A stretch of 64,000 nt of DNA from Peribacillus sp044761985. GTDB taxonomy: Bacteria > Bacillota > Bacilli > Bacillales > DSM-1321. Below the pieces are notes generated by a model that did no database searches, was not told the DNA's origin, and worked only from the letters and a program-made list of their open reading frames with translations. The stretch lies in assembly GCF_044761985.1 (NCBI RefSeq), contig NZ_JBIWDK010000004.1:186001-250000 (forward strand), in the 5' to 3' direction. Position 1 is the first letter of the stretch. Every line of letters starts with the position of its first letter. Below are positions 35,056-43,868 of this stretch, piece by piece. Position numbers and translations under genes: made by a program.

Positions 35056-35967
35056 TTGAAGATAGTCGTTATCGGAGCCGGTGCACTTGGTTCCTATTAT
35101 GGAGGTAGACTACAGCAAGCAGGACAACAGGTTCAATTCGTCGTCCGTAAAAACCGAGCCCAACAATTGAGAGAGCAAGGGTTGAACATAACAAGCCCTC
35201 ATGGAAACTATGAGTTTAACGAACTTCAATTCACAGAGGACGTACATGACATACAACAAGTTGACTTGGTCCTCCTAACGGTAAAAGGGTTCCACCTGAG
35301 AGGGACGCTGCCTGACTTGAAGGTCCTGGTCGATAAAGGGGCAAAGGTTCTTCCCCTTTTAAATGGACTCGAGCATATCTCCATACTTCAGGATGAACTG
35401 GGCGAAGCGAACGTCATAGGGGGAAGTGCCTTCATTATCGCTACCTTAAACGAAAAAGGCCATGTCGTACACTCTAACCGGAACCATGACTTAATTTATG
35501 GCCCGCTTCATCCCTCTCAACAAGAGATCTGCGATGAGTTTGAACAAGCAGTTAGTTCAGCCATCATGGGAGCAAGCAGGACAGAAAACATCTTAATTCG
35601 TCTATGGATTAAATATATGTTCATTACTGCTTTCTCCGGCGTGACAACAGCATCCAATCTTCCCATAGGGACCATACGCAACTATCCAGAAACGAACCGG
35701 GTACTGGAAAAGGCGCTTGTGGAAATGCAGATGCTCGCTAACGCTCATGGCATTGGATTGACGGAAAGGAATGTCGCTCAGGCACTGGAGGACATAGCGG
35801 CTTTACCCGACGAAGCTACCTCCTCCATGCATCAGGACCGTCGGAAAAATCAATCCCTTGAAGTCGAGCATTTACAAGGGGGTGCCCTAAGGCTCGCCAA
35901 AAATGCCCATATCCAACTTCCTGTGATTGAAACCCTCTACGCACTCATCAAGCCTTTTGAACAATGA
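35056..35967 (+). CDS. 2-dehydropantoate 2-reductase family protein
   Basis: The 303-residue protein opens with KIVVIGAGALGSYYGGRL, the NADPH-binding Rossmann motif of ketopantoate reductase (PanE/ApbA), and contains the conserved LLTVKGFHL and LLNGLEH segments of that family. The C-terminal helical domain includes KYMFITAFSGVTTASNLPIG with the conserved lysine. Paralogues are common in Bacillus, so pantothenate synthesis is likely but not certain. The TTG at 35056 lies six bases after GCGAGGTG and yields the family N-terminus; the ATG at 35020 would add 12 unrelated residues. Confidence 0.83.
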   Translation: MKIVVIGAGALGSYYGGRLQQAGQQVQFVVRKNRAQQLREQGLNITSPHGNYEFNELQFTEDVHDIQQVDLVLLTVKGFHLRGTLPDLKVLVDKGAKVLPLLNGLEHISILQDELGEANVIGGSAFIIATLNEKGHVVHSNRNHDLIYGPLHPSQQEICDEFEQAVSSAIMGASRTENILIRLWIKYMFITAFSGVTTASNLPIGTIRNYPETNRVLEKALVEMQMLANAHGIGLTERNVAQALEDIAALPDEATSSMHQDRRKNQSLEVEHLQGGALRLAKNAHIQLPVIETLYALIKPFEQ

Positions 35968-36118
35968 TTTTTCTTAGGCACCAGTTTTAAAACTGGTGCT
36001 TTCTTGTTCCTCCTCTCTTCTCCCTCTCTCTCACTTTCCAAGACCAAAAAGACCAAAAAGAACAATATCACCAAAAGAATATTCTGACTCTTCCTTCTGT
36101 TACACTATAGTTAATTAA

Positions 36119-36132
36119 AGAAAGCGCTATCA
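36119..36132 (+). promoter_or_regulatory. Catabolite response element (cre)
   Basis: AGAAAGCGCTATCA matches the CcpA operator TGWAANCGNTNWCA at every defined position but the first. It lies 22 bases before the dicarboxylate symporter start, within the promoter or leader, predicting glucose repression. Confidence 0.7.
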
Positions 36133-36153
36133 TATAACAAAGGAGAATACAGT

Positions 36154-37422
36154 ATGAAACTATTAAAAAATCTAACTGTCCAAGTCATCATAGGTATCAT
36201 TCTCGGTATTACAGTCGGTTTCTTATTCCCTGCTTTCGGTGAACAGCTGAAAATCTTAGCTGATTTGTTTATTAAAATGATAAAAATGGTCATCGCACCC
36301 ATCATATTCTTAACCGTCGTTATCGGCATTGGCGGCATGGGTGACATGAAGAAAGTGGGTCGTATCGGTGGGAAAGCCCTCCTTTACTTCGAAATCGTTT
36401 CCACCGTTGCCCTTGCGATTGGTCTTATCGTGGTCAACCTGTTAGGACCGGGTAAAGGATTTAACATCGATTCAGTGGAAGGCGGAGATGTATCGCAATA
36501 TACAACCGCTGCTGAGGAAACAGAACACGGTGCCATAGCCTTTATCTCCAATATCATCCCGGACAATGCTGTCGCTGCAATGGCCGGTGGCGACTTGCTT
36601 CCTATTCTGTTCTTTGCCGTCTTGTTCGGTATCTCCATGGCAATGATCGGACCAAAAGTACAACCTGTCGTCTCCTTCTTACAACATATAGCGGATATTT
36701 TCTTCGGCATCGTTGGGATCATCATGAAGTTTTCACCGCTGGCGGCATTTGGGGCCATGGCCTATACCATCGGTAAGTTCGGGCTTGGTTCTCTAAGTTC
36801 TTTAGGACAATTAATGGCTAGTGTATATATTACCATGGCATTATTCATCATCATCGTCCTTGGGGGCATCGCAAAATTCTATGGCTTCAACATATTCAAA
36901 TTCATCGCTTATTTAAAAGAGGAACTTCTATTGGTATTGGGAACTTCTTCTTCGGAATCCGCATTGCCAAGTGTGATGAAGAAGCTTGAGAATTACGGAT
37001 GTTCAAAATCCGTGGTCGGGCTGGTCGTACCGACCGGTTATTCCTTTAACCTTGATGGCACATCGATTTACCTGTCAATGGCGGCCATTTTCATCGCCCA
37101 AGCTTATGGCGTGGATTTAAGCATCTGGCAGGAAATAACCCTTCTTGGAATCCTGATGCTAACATCTAAAGGGGCTGCAGGTGTAACAGGATCCGGTTTC
37201 ATCACCCTTGCGGCAACATTGGCTGCTTTCCCGATGATTCCTGTTGAAGGCATGGCACTTCTTTTAGGGGTCGACCGTTTCATGTCGGAAGCTCGTGCCA
37301 TCACGAACCTGATCGGAAACAGTGTTGCTACAGTTGTCATTTCTAAAACAGAAGGCGAATTTGATCCAACTCATTCAAACTACAACAATTTGGATGAAGT
37401 AGCCGCCTCCACAGATCGATGA
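36154..37422 (+). CDS. dctA: Dicarboxylate/cation symporter (DctA family)
   Basis: The 422-residue carrier belongs to the DAACS family, which couples uptake of C4-dicarboxylates or acidic amino acids to cations. The serine-rich re-entrant hairpin reads LGTSSSESALPSVM (about 267-280), and the transport motif VVPTGYSFNLDGTSIYLSMA follows near 291-310. The latter, with the conserved N-L-D-G-T, is closer to DctA than to glutamate carriers. The cre upstream supports use of dicarboxylates as a secondary carbon source. AAAGGAGAATACAGT precedes the ATG. Confidence 0.87.
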   Translation: MKLLKNLTVQVIIGIILGITVGFLFPAFGEQLKILADLFIKMIKMVIAPIIFLTVVIGIGGMGDMKKVGRIGGKALLYFEIVSTVALAIGLIVVNLLGPGKGFNIDSVEGGDVSQYTTAAEETEHGAIAFISNIIPDNAVAAMAGGDLLPILFFAVLFGISMAMIGPKVQPVVSFLQHIADIFFGIVGIIMKFSPLAAFGAMAYTIGKFGLGSLSSLGQLMASVYITMALFIIIVLGGIAKFYGFNIFKFIAYLKEELLLVLGTSSSESALPSVMKKLENYGCSKSVVGLVVPTGYSFNLDGTSIYLSMAAIFIAQAYGVDLSIWQEITLLGILMLTSKGAAGVTGSGFITLAATLAAFPMIPVEGMALLLGVDRFMSEARAITNLIGNSVATVVISKTEGEFDPTHSNYNNLDEVAASTDR

Positions 37423-37437
37423 AGAACGGACACTAAG

Positions 37438-37487
37438 AAAGAGGATAGATGGGAAGCAGAACTCTCTGCCCGCATCTATCCTCTTTT
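37438..37487 (+). terminator. Terminator of dctA
   Basis: AAAGAGGATAGATG and CATCTATCCTCTTT form a perfect 14-bp stem with an inner AG-rich loop, followed by a short T tract. Confidence 0.85.
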
Positions 37488-37706
37488 CCATATGCATTCT
37501 TACTTCCTTACTGTCCCTTGAAACACTTCATCACTCCGTTTTATTGTCCCTATTGACTGAACCCACCATCATTTCTAAAAACTTATCAATCATATTCATT
37601 TAAGATTTCCCGAAAAGTGTTTATACTTTTATATAGCAGATGATATTAGCTTATAGACATTCACTCTAAATAAAGAACAAAATAATACGAAACGGGAGGT
37701 TTTATC

Positions 37707-39125
37707 ATGAAAGATTACGGATTATACATTAATGGGGAATGGTCCGATCACGGACTTGAAAAAATCGAAGTGAAAAACCCGGCAACCGATGAAATTGTCG
37801 CCACTGTCCCAAAAGGAGGAGCCACGGAAGCAGCCAAAGCTGCCGATGCAGCTTATGCGGCCTTTACTGATTGGGCTGCCCTCTCGGTTTATGAACGTGC
37901 GGATTTGATCTGGAAATGGCATAAATTGATCGACGACAATAAAGAAGAACTAGCTAGAATCATGACAGAGGAACAAGGTAAACCATTGAAAGAAGCCCTT
38001 GGGGAAATGAACTATGCGAATGGATTTTTATCCTGGTTTGCCGAAGAAGGAAAACGGGTGTATGGGGAAACGATTCCTGCCTCCACTACGAATAAGCGAC
38101 TTTTTGTAACCAAACAACCAGTCGGTGTCGTAGCCGTCATTACCCCATGGAATTTCCCGGCGGCGATGATTACGCGAAAAGTGGCACCCGCACTTGCCGT
38201 CGGCTGTACGGTTGTCATTAAACCCGCGAATCTGACGCCGATTACAGCTTTGAAAATGGCCGAATTGGCTGAAGAAGCAGGCATTCCAAAAGGTGTCATC
38301 AATGTAGTGACAGGTAAATCATCGGAAATCGGCGAAACTTGGCTTCAAGATACCCGGATTCGCAAATTGACCTTCACTGGTTCAACGGAAGTCGGGAAAA
38401 CTTTAATGAAGGGCTCTGCCGAAACCGTGAAGAAGATATCGCTTGAGCTGGGTGGCCACGCTCCCGCCATCGTTCTGGAAGATGCCGACCTCGATAAAGC
38501 CGTTGAGGGCATCATTAGTTCGAAATTCCGGAACGCCGGACAAACATGCGTGTGTTCAAACCGCATTTATGTTCATGAATCCATCCAGGACGTCTTCATC
38601 GAGAAGCTTGTTGCCAAAGTGAACGAACTGAAAGTGGGCAACGGTTTGGAAGAAGGCGTCGACATCGGACCTCTTATTGACCAAAGTGCAGTCGAAAAGG
38701 TACAAAAGCAAATTGACGAAGCCATCAATAGCGGAGCCAAACTCGAAGCTGGTGGGAAATCGATTGGCGGACTCTTCCTTGAACCGACCATCCTTTCCAA
38801 CGTCAGCGATAGCATGCTTTGCATGAATGAAGAAACATTCGGACCACTAGCACCGATTGCTTCCTTCAAGACAGATGAAGAAGCGGTACAACGTGCAAAC
38901 GACTCGATTTTCGGGCTGGCAGCATACGTCTTCACCGAGAACATCTCAAGGGGCATTAAAGTCACCGAAGCCCTGGAATTCGGGATCGTCGGCTTGAACG
39001 ATGGCCTCCCTTCCGTTCCACAGGCACCATTCGGCGGATTCAAGCAAAGTGGGCTTGGCCGCGAAGGCGGACATCATGGGATTGAAGAGTTTTTAGAGGT
39101 CAAATATATTTCACTAGGCCTATAA
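37707..39125 (+). CDS. gabD: Succinate-semialdehyde dehydrogenase
   Basis: The 472-residue aldehyde dehydrogenase has VITPWNFPAAM near residues 146-156, the NAD-binding FTGSTEVGK, the catalytic glutamate in LELGGHAP and the nucleophile cysteine in NAGQTCVCSNR near residue 286. Overall length and the C-terminus KQSGLGREGG are typical of GabD, which oxidises succinic semialdehyde to succinate in GABA catabolism. No GABA aminotransferase is adjacent, so the in vivo substrate rests on family resemblance. ACGGGAGGTTTTATC precedes the ATG. Confidence 0.85.
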   Translation: MKDYGLYINGEWSDHGLEKIEVKNPATDEIVATVPKGGATEAAKAADAAYAAFTDWAALSVYERADLIWKWHKLIDDNKEELARIMTEEQGKPLKEALGEMNYANGFLSWFAEEGKRVYGETIPASTTNKRLFVTKQPVGVVAVITPWNFPAAMITRKVAPALAVGCTVVIKPANLTPITALKMAELAEEAGIPKGVINVVTGKSSEIGETWLQDTRIRKLTFTGSTEVGKTLMKGSAETVKKISLELGGHAPAIVLEDADLDKAVEGIISSKFRNAGQTCVCSNRIYVHESIQDVFIEKLVAKVNELKVGNGLEEGVDIGPLIDQSAVEKVQKQIDEAINSGAKLEAGGKSIGGLFLEPTILSNVSDSMLCMNEETFGPLAPIASFKTDEEAVQRANDSIFGLAAYVFTENISRGIKVTEALEFGIVGLNDGLPSVPQAPFGGFKQSGLGREGGHHGIEEFLEVKYISLGL

Positions 39126-39142
39126 TCAAATATTGGTACAAA

Positions 39143-39181
39143 AAAAACGGGACCAACTCTCAAAGAGTCGATCCCGTTTTT
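39143..39181. terminator. Bidirectional terminator between gabD and the AI-2E permease gene
   Basis: AACGGGACC and GATCCCGTT pair at the base and ACTCT with AGAGT at the top, with T tracts on both strands. The minus-strand stop at 39182 is directly adjacent. Confidence 0.8.
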
Positions 39182-40288
39182 TCATTCAATTAAATCTTCC
39201 CCGAGTTTTTCCTCTTTCCTGATCCTGATGAACTTAACGATATTCAATACAATCGTTTTAATGACGGAATAAGTCGGTACAGCCAGGATCATCCCAATGA
39301 TGCCTGCGATGTTTCCCGCAACCAATAAAAGGATGATGATGGTTAACGGATGCGTATTTAGCTTTTTCCCGATGACCAGCGGTGAAATGACATTACCGTC
39401 CAACTGCTGAACAATCGTGATGACCACTATGACCAAAAGCGCCTGTGTCGGCGAATGAATCAAGGCCACGATCACTGCAGGAGCGGCTCCAATAAATGGG
39501 CCGACATAGGGAATGATATTGGTAACGGCACCTATCAATGCAAACAGGAAGGCATAAGGCAAATCAATGATTAAATACCCCACGAACGTCCCAATTCCAA
39601 CAAATAAGCAGACTAGCATTTGCCCCTGTATGTATGTCGTAAGGGTCTCCCCCGTTTCCTTAAGAACGGATAATGCCGGTTTGTGATAACGGACCGGTAC
39701 AAATTTCATGATGGAGCTTGGTAGCTTATCGCCATCCTTCAACATATAAAACAGGATGAATGGAACCGTTACGACTACCAACGTTATATTCGTGACAACG
39801 CTGAATACAGAAGACAGACTTTTAGTAATATTGCCCGGTAGGTCCGTCAAGTATCTTTGAAGGGAATCTCCCACTTCTTTCAAAGACACATAATCCTGTT
39901 CCATCGTCCACATGAACCATCTTGATTTGGATAAATCTTCGATGAACGTTCTGGATTGATTAAAATAATCAGGAAGGTTATTAATCAAATCCGTGACCTG
40001 ACGTGAAAGGGACGGGCCGACAAGACCGACCAATAAACTTACTAGACCAAGGAATATCACATACAGCAATAAAATCGCCAATCCCCTCGGCACTCTCCTT
40101 TTCACGAGCAAATCGACCGTCGGATTGAACAAGAAATAAAGAAAACCGGAAATGAGTATTGGAAAGAACAAAGTTGAAGTGAAAATCACGATTGGTTCAA
40201 AAAGAAACGAAATCTTCGTCCCCACATAAAATAACACGGACAATAGCAATAGCTCTAATGTCCAAAAATGCAGTTTAGCCTTGAACAA
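39182..40288 (-). CDS. AI-2E family membrane permease
   Basis: The 368-residue protein has about seven to eight membrane helices with the long amphipathic region between the third and fourth (about 100-195) that is typical of the family. Signature segments are GAVTNIIPYVGPFIGAAPAVIVA and QQLDGNVISPLVIGKKLNTHPL. Despite the name, most members have no proven autoinducer role; several are sodium or osmolyte exporters. The start is TTG at 40288, after AGGAGGAGATAAC. It is monocistronic. Confidence 0.85.
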   Translation of the reverse strand: MFKAKLHFWTLELLLLSVLFYVGTKISFLFEPIVIFTSTLFFPILISGFLYFLFNPTVDLLVKRRVPRGLAILLLYVIFLGLVSLLVGLVGPSLSRQVTDLINNLPDYFNQSRTFIEDLSKSRWFMWTMEQDYVSLKEVGDSLQRYLTDLPGNITKSLSSVFSVVTNITLVVVTVPFILFYMLKDGDKLPSSIMKFVPVRYHKPALSVLKETGETLTTYIQGQMLVCLFVGIGTFVGYLIIDLPYAFLFALIGAVTNIIPYVGPFIGAAPAVIVALIHSPTQALLVIVVITIVQQLDGNVISPLVIGKKLNTHPLTIIILLLVAGNIAGIIGMILAVPTYSVIKTIVLNIVKFIRIRKEEKLGEDLIE

Positions 40289-40501
40289 GTTATCTCCTCC
40301 TATATAACTCTTCTTTTTCTAAAGAAAGATGATCCATTATGTATGTAAAATTTTATAATGCTACCTATCATTGATAGAAGTTTACCATACTTCCATTACC
40401 ACAACGTAAAATTCTGTATAAAATTTATTTCAATGATTCCCAGGATTTACATTGGGAAAAAATCATCCTTCTCAAGGCAGTCTTTTAGAGCGGGAAACCC
40501 T
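40289..40501. other. Intergenic region left of the repeat array
   Basis: Contains the promoter of the AI-2E-family gene, not clearly resolved, and no credible ORF. The repeat array at 40502-40597 fills the remainder of the gap. Confidence 0.4.
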
Positions 40502-40597
40502 TTTATCGGTCAAAACGATCAATATATCGGTCAAACTTGGCTTTTATCTGTCTATTCAACCTATTTATCGGTCAAATCCAGCACTTTATCGGTCAAA
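40502..40597 (+). repeat. Array A: five 13-bp TTTATCGGTCAAA units, 21-bp period
   Basis: The ATCGGTCAAA core begins at 40505, 40526, 40546 (degenerate, ATCTGTCTAT), 40567 and 40588, giving steps of 21, 20, 21 and 21. Spacers of 7-8 nt between units differ. It lies just past the terminator of the CoA-transferase gene. The same 13-mer with the same spacing recurs at 53314-53410. Confidence 0.9.
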
Positions 40598-40612
40598 CCC
40601 CATCTCAGCAAA

Positions 40613-40640
40613 CAAAAAAACCCCGCTGCAATGAGCGGGG
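40613..40640 (-). terminator. Terminator of the CoA-transferase gene
   Basis: CCCCGCT and AGCGGGG pair around six bases, and the minus strand continues into eight Ts. Confidence 0.9.
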
Positions 40641-40649
40641 TCCATCATC

Positions 40650-42176
40650 TTATTTTTGATCTTGAAGAGTAGCTTCAAGCATTGTACCGTTCTTGGCAAG
40701 GTTTGTATACCAAGAGAATGCTTTTTCAAGAACATGCGGTGTTTGGTGTCCACCAGTTAGAGCGACAGCTTCGTTGAAATAATCACGAAGTTGTTGACGG
40801 TAATCCGGATGTGCACAGTTTTCAATGATTGCATGTACACGTTCTTTTGGTGCTAGACCGCGTAAATCAGCATAACCTTGTTCTGTAACGATAACATCCA
40901 CATCATGCTCAGTGTGGTCAACGTGAGATACGAAAGGAACGATACTTGAGATTTTGCCGCCTTTTGCATAGGACTTCGTTACGAAGATACCTAAGCGTGC
41001 ATTACGAGCATAGTCTCCAGAACCACCGATACCATTCATCATTCTTGTACCAGAAACATGTGTTGAATTTACGTTTCCGTAAATGTCACATTCTAACGCA
41101 GTGTTGATAGAAATCAATCCAAGACGACGGATGACTTCCGGATGGTTAGAAATTTCTTGTGGACGAAGAACGAGTTTATCACGATATTTATCAAGTTCGC
41201 CATATACTTGCTTACCTTTTTCTTCAGCCAAAGTAATGGAGCAACCTGAAGCGAATTTAACTTTTCCAGCATCGATAAGATCGAATACTGCATCTTGTAA
41301 CACTTCAGAGTATACTTCTAAATCTTTGAATTCAGAATCAATTAAACCATTCAACACGGCGTTTGCAACGGAACCTACACCTGATTGAAGTGGTGCAAGC
41401 GATTCAGTTAAACGACCAGCCTTGATTTCTTCGCGAAGGAAGTTAGTAAGGTGATTGGCCATGACAGCAGTCTCTTCATCAGGAGGCACGATTGTAGAAG
41501 GTGCATCCGTAACTGTTGCCACAACAATCCCTTTCACTTTTTCAGGATCAACAGGAATACCGATCGAGCCAATACGATCACTTGCACTCGTCAATGGAAT
41601 CGGTTGGCGTTCACCTTGTTGAGCTGGTAAATATATATCATGCATGCCTTCTAATCCTTCTGGATGAGACACGTTTAATTCGATGATGACATTCTTCGCT
41701 TCTTGTACGAAGATAGCTGAGTTACCTACAGAAGTTGTCGGAATGATTAATCCGTCTTCTGTGATAGCCACTGCTTCGATGATAGCAAAGTCGATTGGTC
41801 CAACAATCCCTTGACGAACTAATTCAGCCGTATGAGATAGATGTTGGTCGACATAAGTGATTTCATCAGCATTGATTTTATTACGAATACCTTTATCCGC
41901 TTGGAATGGTAAACGTTTATTTATGAGTCCGGCTTCCGCCATATGTTGGTCGACTTCAGGTCCTAATGATGCACCTGTATATACGTCAACTTTGAATTTT
42001 TCAGTTTTCGCTCTTTCAACTAGAGCCATTGGAATAACTTTCGCATCACCAGCACGAGTAAATCCACTCATACCTAGTTTCATACCATCTTTAATCCATG
42101 AAGCAGCTTCTTCTGCAGTGACAACTTTCCCCTTAAGTTGCTCATTGCGGATTTTTTTGAAAACGCTTTCGTTCAT
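40650..42176 (-). CDS. Acetyl-CoA hydrolase/succinate CoA-transferase family protein
   Basis: The 508-residue protein belongs to the class I acetyl-CoA hydrolase/transferase family (Cat1/ScpC/AarC). Features are GMSGFTRAGDAKVIP near residues 34-48, a long Rossmann-like first domain, GVGSVANAVLNGL and the C-terminal GTRMMNGIGGSGDYARNA. These enzymes move CoA between succinate and acetate or propionate. The ATG at 42176 follows GGGGGTCTTTTGT; the longer frame to 42221 has no ribosome site. The LytTR regulator gene lies 130 bases upstream on the same strand. Confidence 0.85.
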   Translation of the reverse strand: MNESVFKKIRNEQLKGKVVTAEEAASWIKDGMKLGMSGFTRAGDAKVIPMALVERAKTEKFKVDVYTGASLGPEVDQHMAEAGLINKRLPFQADKGIRNKINADEITYVDQHLSHTAELVRQGIVGPIDFAIIEAVAITEDGLIIPTTSVGNSAIFVQEAKNVIIELNVSHPEGLEGMHDIYLPAQQGERQPIPLTSASDRIGSIGIPVDPEKVKGIVVATVTDAPSTIVPPDEETAVMANHLTNFLREEIKAGRLTESLAPLQSGVGSVANAVLNGLIDSEFKDLEVYSEVLQDAVFDLIDAGKVKFASGCSITLAEEKGKQVYGELDKYRDKLVLRPQEISNHPEVIRRLGLISINTALECDIYGNVNSTHVSGTRMMNGIGGSGDYARNARLGIFVTKSYAKGGKISSIVPFVSHVDHTEHDVDVIVTEQGYADLRGLAPKERVHAIIENCAHPDYRQQLRDYFNEAVALTGGHQTPHVLEKAFSWYTNLAKNGTMLEATLQDQK

Positions 42177-42306
42177 ACAAAAGACCCCCATTTTCGCTTT
42201 TCTTACACCTAATTTTATCAAGTACGTGTAATTGTCACATTCTTTTATGAATGAAAAGCCTTAAAAGGAGCACAAAACAGCATTTTTATTACACGAAACA
42301 GAAACT

Positions 42307-42957
42307 CTAAAAACCAAGTGCTCTTCGGAACTGGCTTGCGTACGTTTGGCTAACTTGAATTTTCGAATGATCCTTCATCACAAGCAAGAATGTAGAGTGA
42401 AAGTCAGGCAAGATTTCCTCAATGAAATGAATGTTGACAATATAGGAACGGTGCACCCGAATAAACATTTCACTTGGTAAAACGAACTCCAATTCACTTA
42501 AATTCAATTTATGGAAACCACTCACGCGTTCAGACTGGATCCTTGTCTTCCTATTTTGCGCTTCTAAAAACATGATTTCCTCATAAGGAAGCGGAATCCA
42601 TCTGTCTTCCGTCTTGACGGTTAAAAAGGAAGTCGGCAACACGAACGGCTTGGAGGGAAGGATGGCTGTCACGGCGCCCATTGGATTTTCACCTTCCAGG
42701 ATGGGAACGCTCAAACCATAATACGGGACGCCAAATACATCACTTTCAACTTGAACGGCAATTTTCTTCCGGCTCTGCAATGCCTTGAAAGCGGCCGTCC
42801 CTTCACTTATTAAATCTCCAGGTTTAATCCCGACATCGATTTGTTTGCTTGGTTGATAATAGATAAACTGCTCAGAATCAGCCACTGCAATCGAAGCGTT
42901 TTTTGGAACAAACTCACTAATGATATTTAAAACGGATTTAACCGTAAATTGATCCAT
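42307..42957 (-). CDS. LytTR-family transcriptional regulator with non-receiver sensor
   Basis: The 216-residue protein ends in a LytTR DNA-binding domain (about 115-216; DRWIPLPYEEIMFLEAQNRKTRI, then MFIRVHRSYIVNIHFIEEI). The N-terminal half has no receiver aspartate; it resembles a small-molecule sensory fold (YYGLSVPILEGENPMGAVTAIL looks PAS- or GAF-like). It would therefore sense a ligand directly rather than being phosphorylated. It lies upstream of the CoA-transferase gene on the same strand, so control of that gene is a reasonable inference. The ATG at 42957 is four bases after GGGGTGGGG. Confidence 0.8.
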   Translation of the reverse strand: MDQFTVKSVLNIISEFVPKNASIAVADSEQFIYYQPSKQIDVGIKPGDLISEGTAAFKALQSRKKIAVQVESDVFGVPYYGLSVPILEGENPMGAVTAILPSKPFVLPTSFLTVKTEDRWIPLPYEEIMFLEAQNRKTRIQSERVSGFHKLNLSELEFVLPSEMFIRVHRSYIVNIHFIEEILPDFHSTFLLVMKDHSKIQVSQTYASQFRRALGF

Positions 42958-43254
42958 TTTTCCCCACCCCATAAAGAACATATTGATTGATTATTTTCAC
43001 TCTAAAGAAAAAGACTTTCTTCTGATTTTTCCCATATTAATGAAAAATGGAAGTAAATAAGCGAAAATCGTCGAAAAAAGCCAGAAAACAGGATTTAAAT
43101 TACCTGTCCCATTTCATTATAGTGGGTACTCCCACCAATTTCTATGGTGGAACCAATAAAAAATCCGTCCTTCTATTATAAAATTCACTTCCAGGATATA
43201 AACTATTCAAATACGCTTCCGAAAAGGTTTGCCACTATCTCTAAAACACAGGAA
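42958..43254. other. Intergenic region with two small inverted repeats
   Basis: ACAGG (43088-43092) with CCTGT (43103-43107), and a CCACC/GGTGG hairpin near 43135-43152, are the only structures seen. They lie between the FbpA-like gene's terminator and the LytTR gene's start and may belong to the latter's promoter region. Confidence 0.45.
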
Positions 43255-43290
43255 AAACCGTTCCTCTTTTTATAGAAGAAACGGCTTCCT
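43255..43290 (-). terminator. Terminator after the amtB-glnK-small-gene operon
   Basis: On the minus strand AGCCGTTTCTT pairs imperfectly with AAGAGGAACGGT around CTATAAA and runs into a T tract, immediately past the 58-codon gene. Confidence 0.65.
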
Positions 43291-43293
43291 AAC

Positions 43294-43470
43294 TTAGACA
43301 TCTGCTTTTTTAGACGGGGAATTGGTTCGGAGAAGTAAGATTGATTCTAAATTCTTCAATGGTAATTCTAATAAATAAGACCTGTCGGTAGGTTGGTAAA
43401 TGTTTTCGGATATCAGTTCAGTCACAATCTTTTGCTTTTTCCTGGAAACAATCTCAATCAACTTGCCCAT
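43294..43470 (-). CDS. Small protein, FbpA-like (Fur-regulated basic protein A family)
   Basis: The 58-codon frame begins with ATG at 43470, six bases after AAAGGAGG, an excellent ribosome site. The product is basic (MGKLIEIVSRKKQKIV start) and continues ELISENIYQPTDRSYLLELP then LKNLESILL, which fits the FbpA pattern of LI..GIYK...kqLyELtLseLE. FbpA-type proteins in B. subtilis assist the iron-sparing response. Here it begins 24 bases after glnK with no terminator between, so it would be the third gene of the nitrogen operon. No Fur box was found upstream. Family assignment is from pattern only. Confidence 0.6.
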   Translation of the reverse strand: MGKLIEIVSRKKQKIVTELISENIYQPTDRSYLLELPLKNLESILLLRTNSPSKKADV

Positions 43471-43494
43471 CTGTCCCCTCCTTTAATGTTTTCC

Positions 43495-43854
43495 TCAGTC
43501 GTTCTTTAATGCATCGTGCCCTTCTTTTCCTGTCCGGATATTCACCACATTGGCTAATTCATAGATGAAGATCTTTCCGTCTCCAGGTTTTCCAGTGCTT
43601 AAGAATTTCCTGGCAACATCCACTACATCTTGAACGGGGACTTCACATACTACAATCTCTATTTTCATTCGGTCATGTAAGGATATTTCCCGATTTCGGC
43701 CTCGATATGTTTCGACATAACTCTTCTGTAGCCCAGTACCTTTCGCATCTGACACCGTGATACCACTGACACCAATCTTCGCCAACTCCTCTTTGAACTG
43801 TTCAAACTTGATTGGCCGCGTAATGATTTCGATTTTCGTCAATACCTGAGACAT
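43495..43854 (-). CDS. glnK: PII nitrogen regulatory protein
   Basis: The 119-residue protein is a complete PII family member, which binds 2-oxoglutarate and ATP/ADP and docks on AmtB. GVSGITVSDAKGTGLQ (about 28-43), the T-loop YRGRNREISLHDRMKIEIV (about 51-69) and GKPGDGKIFIYELANVVNIRTGKEG (B and C loops) are present. The T-loop lacks the tyrosine that is uridylylated in enterics, as usual in Bacillus. It lies 14 bases after amtB. AAAGGAGGGAATTCAT precedes the ATG. Confidence 0.94.
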   Translation of the reverse strand: MSQVLTKIEIITRPIKFEQFKEELAKIGVSGITVSDAKGTGLQKSYVETYRGRNREISLHDRMKIEIVVCEVPVQDVVDVARKFLSTGKPGDGKIFIYELANVVNIRTGKEGHDALKND

Positions 43855-43868
43855 ATGAATTCCCTCCT

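Noticed and set aside
40502..40597. CRISPR array
   Set aside because: Units are 13 bp and spacers only 7-8 nt, far below CRISPR sizes, and no cas gene is present.
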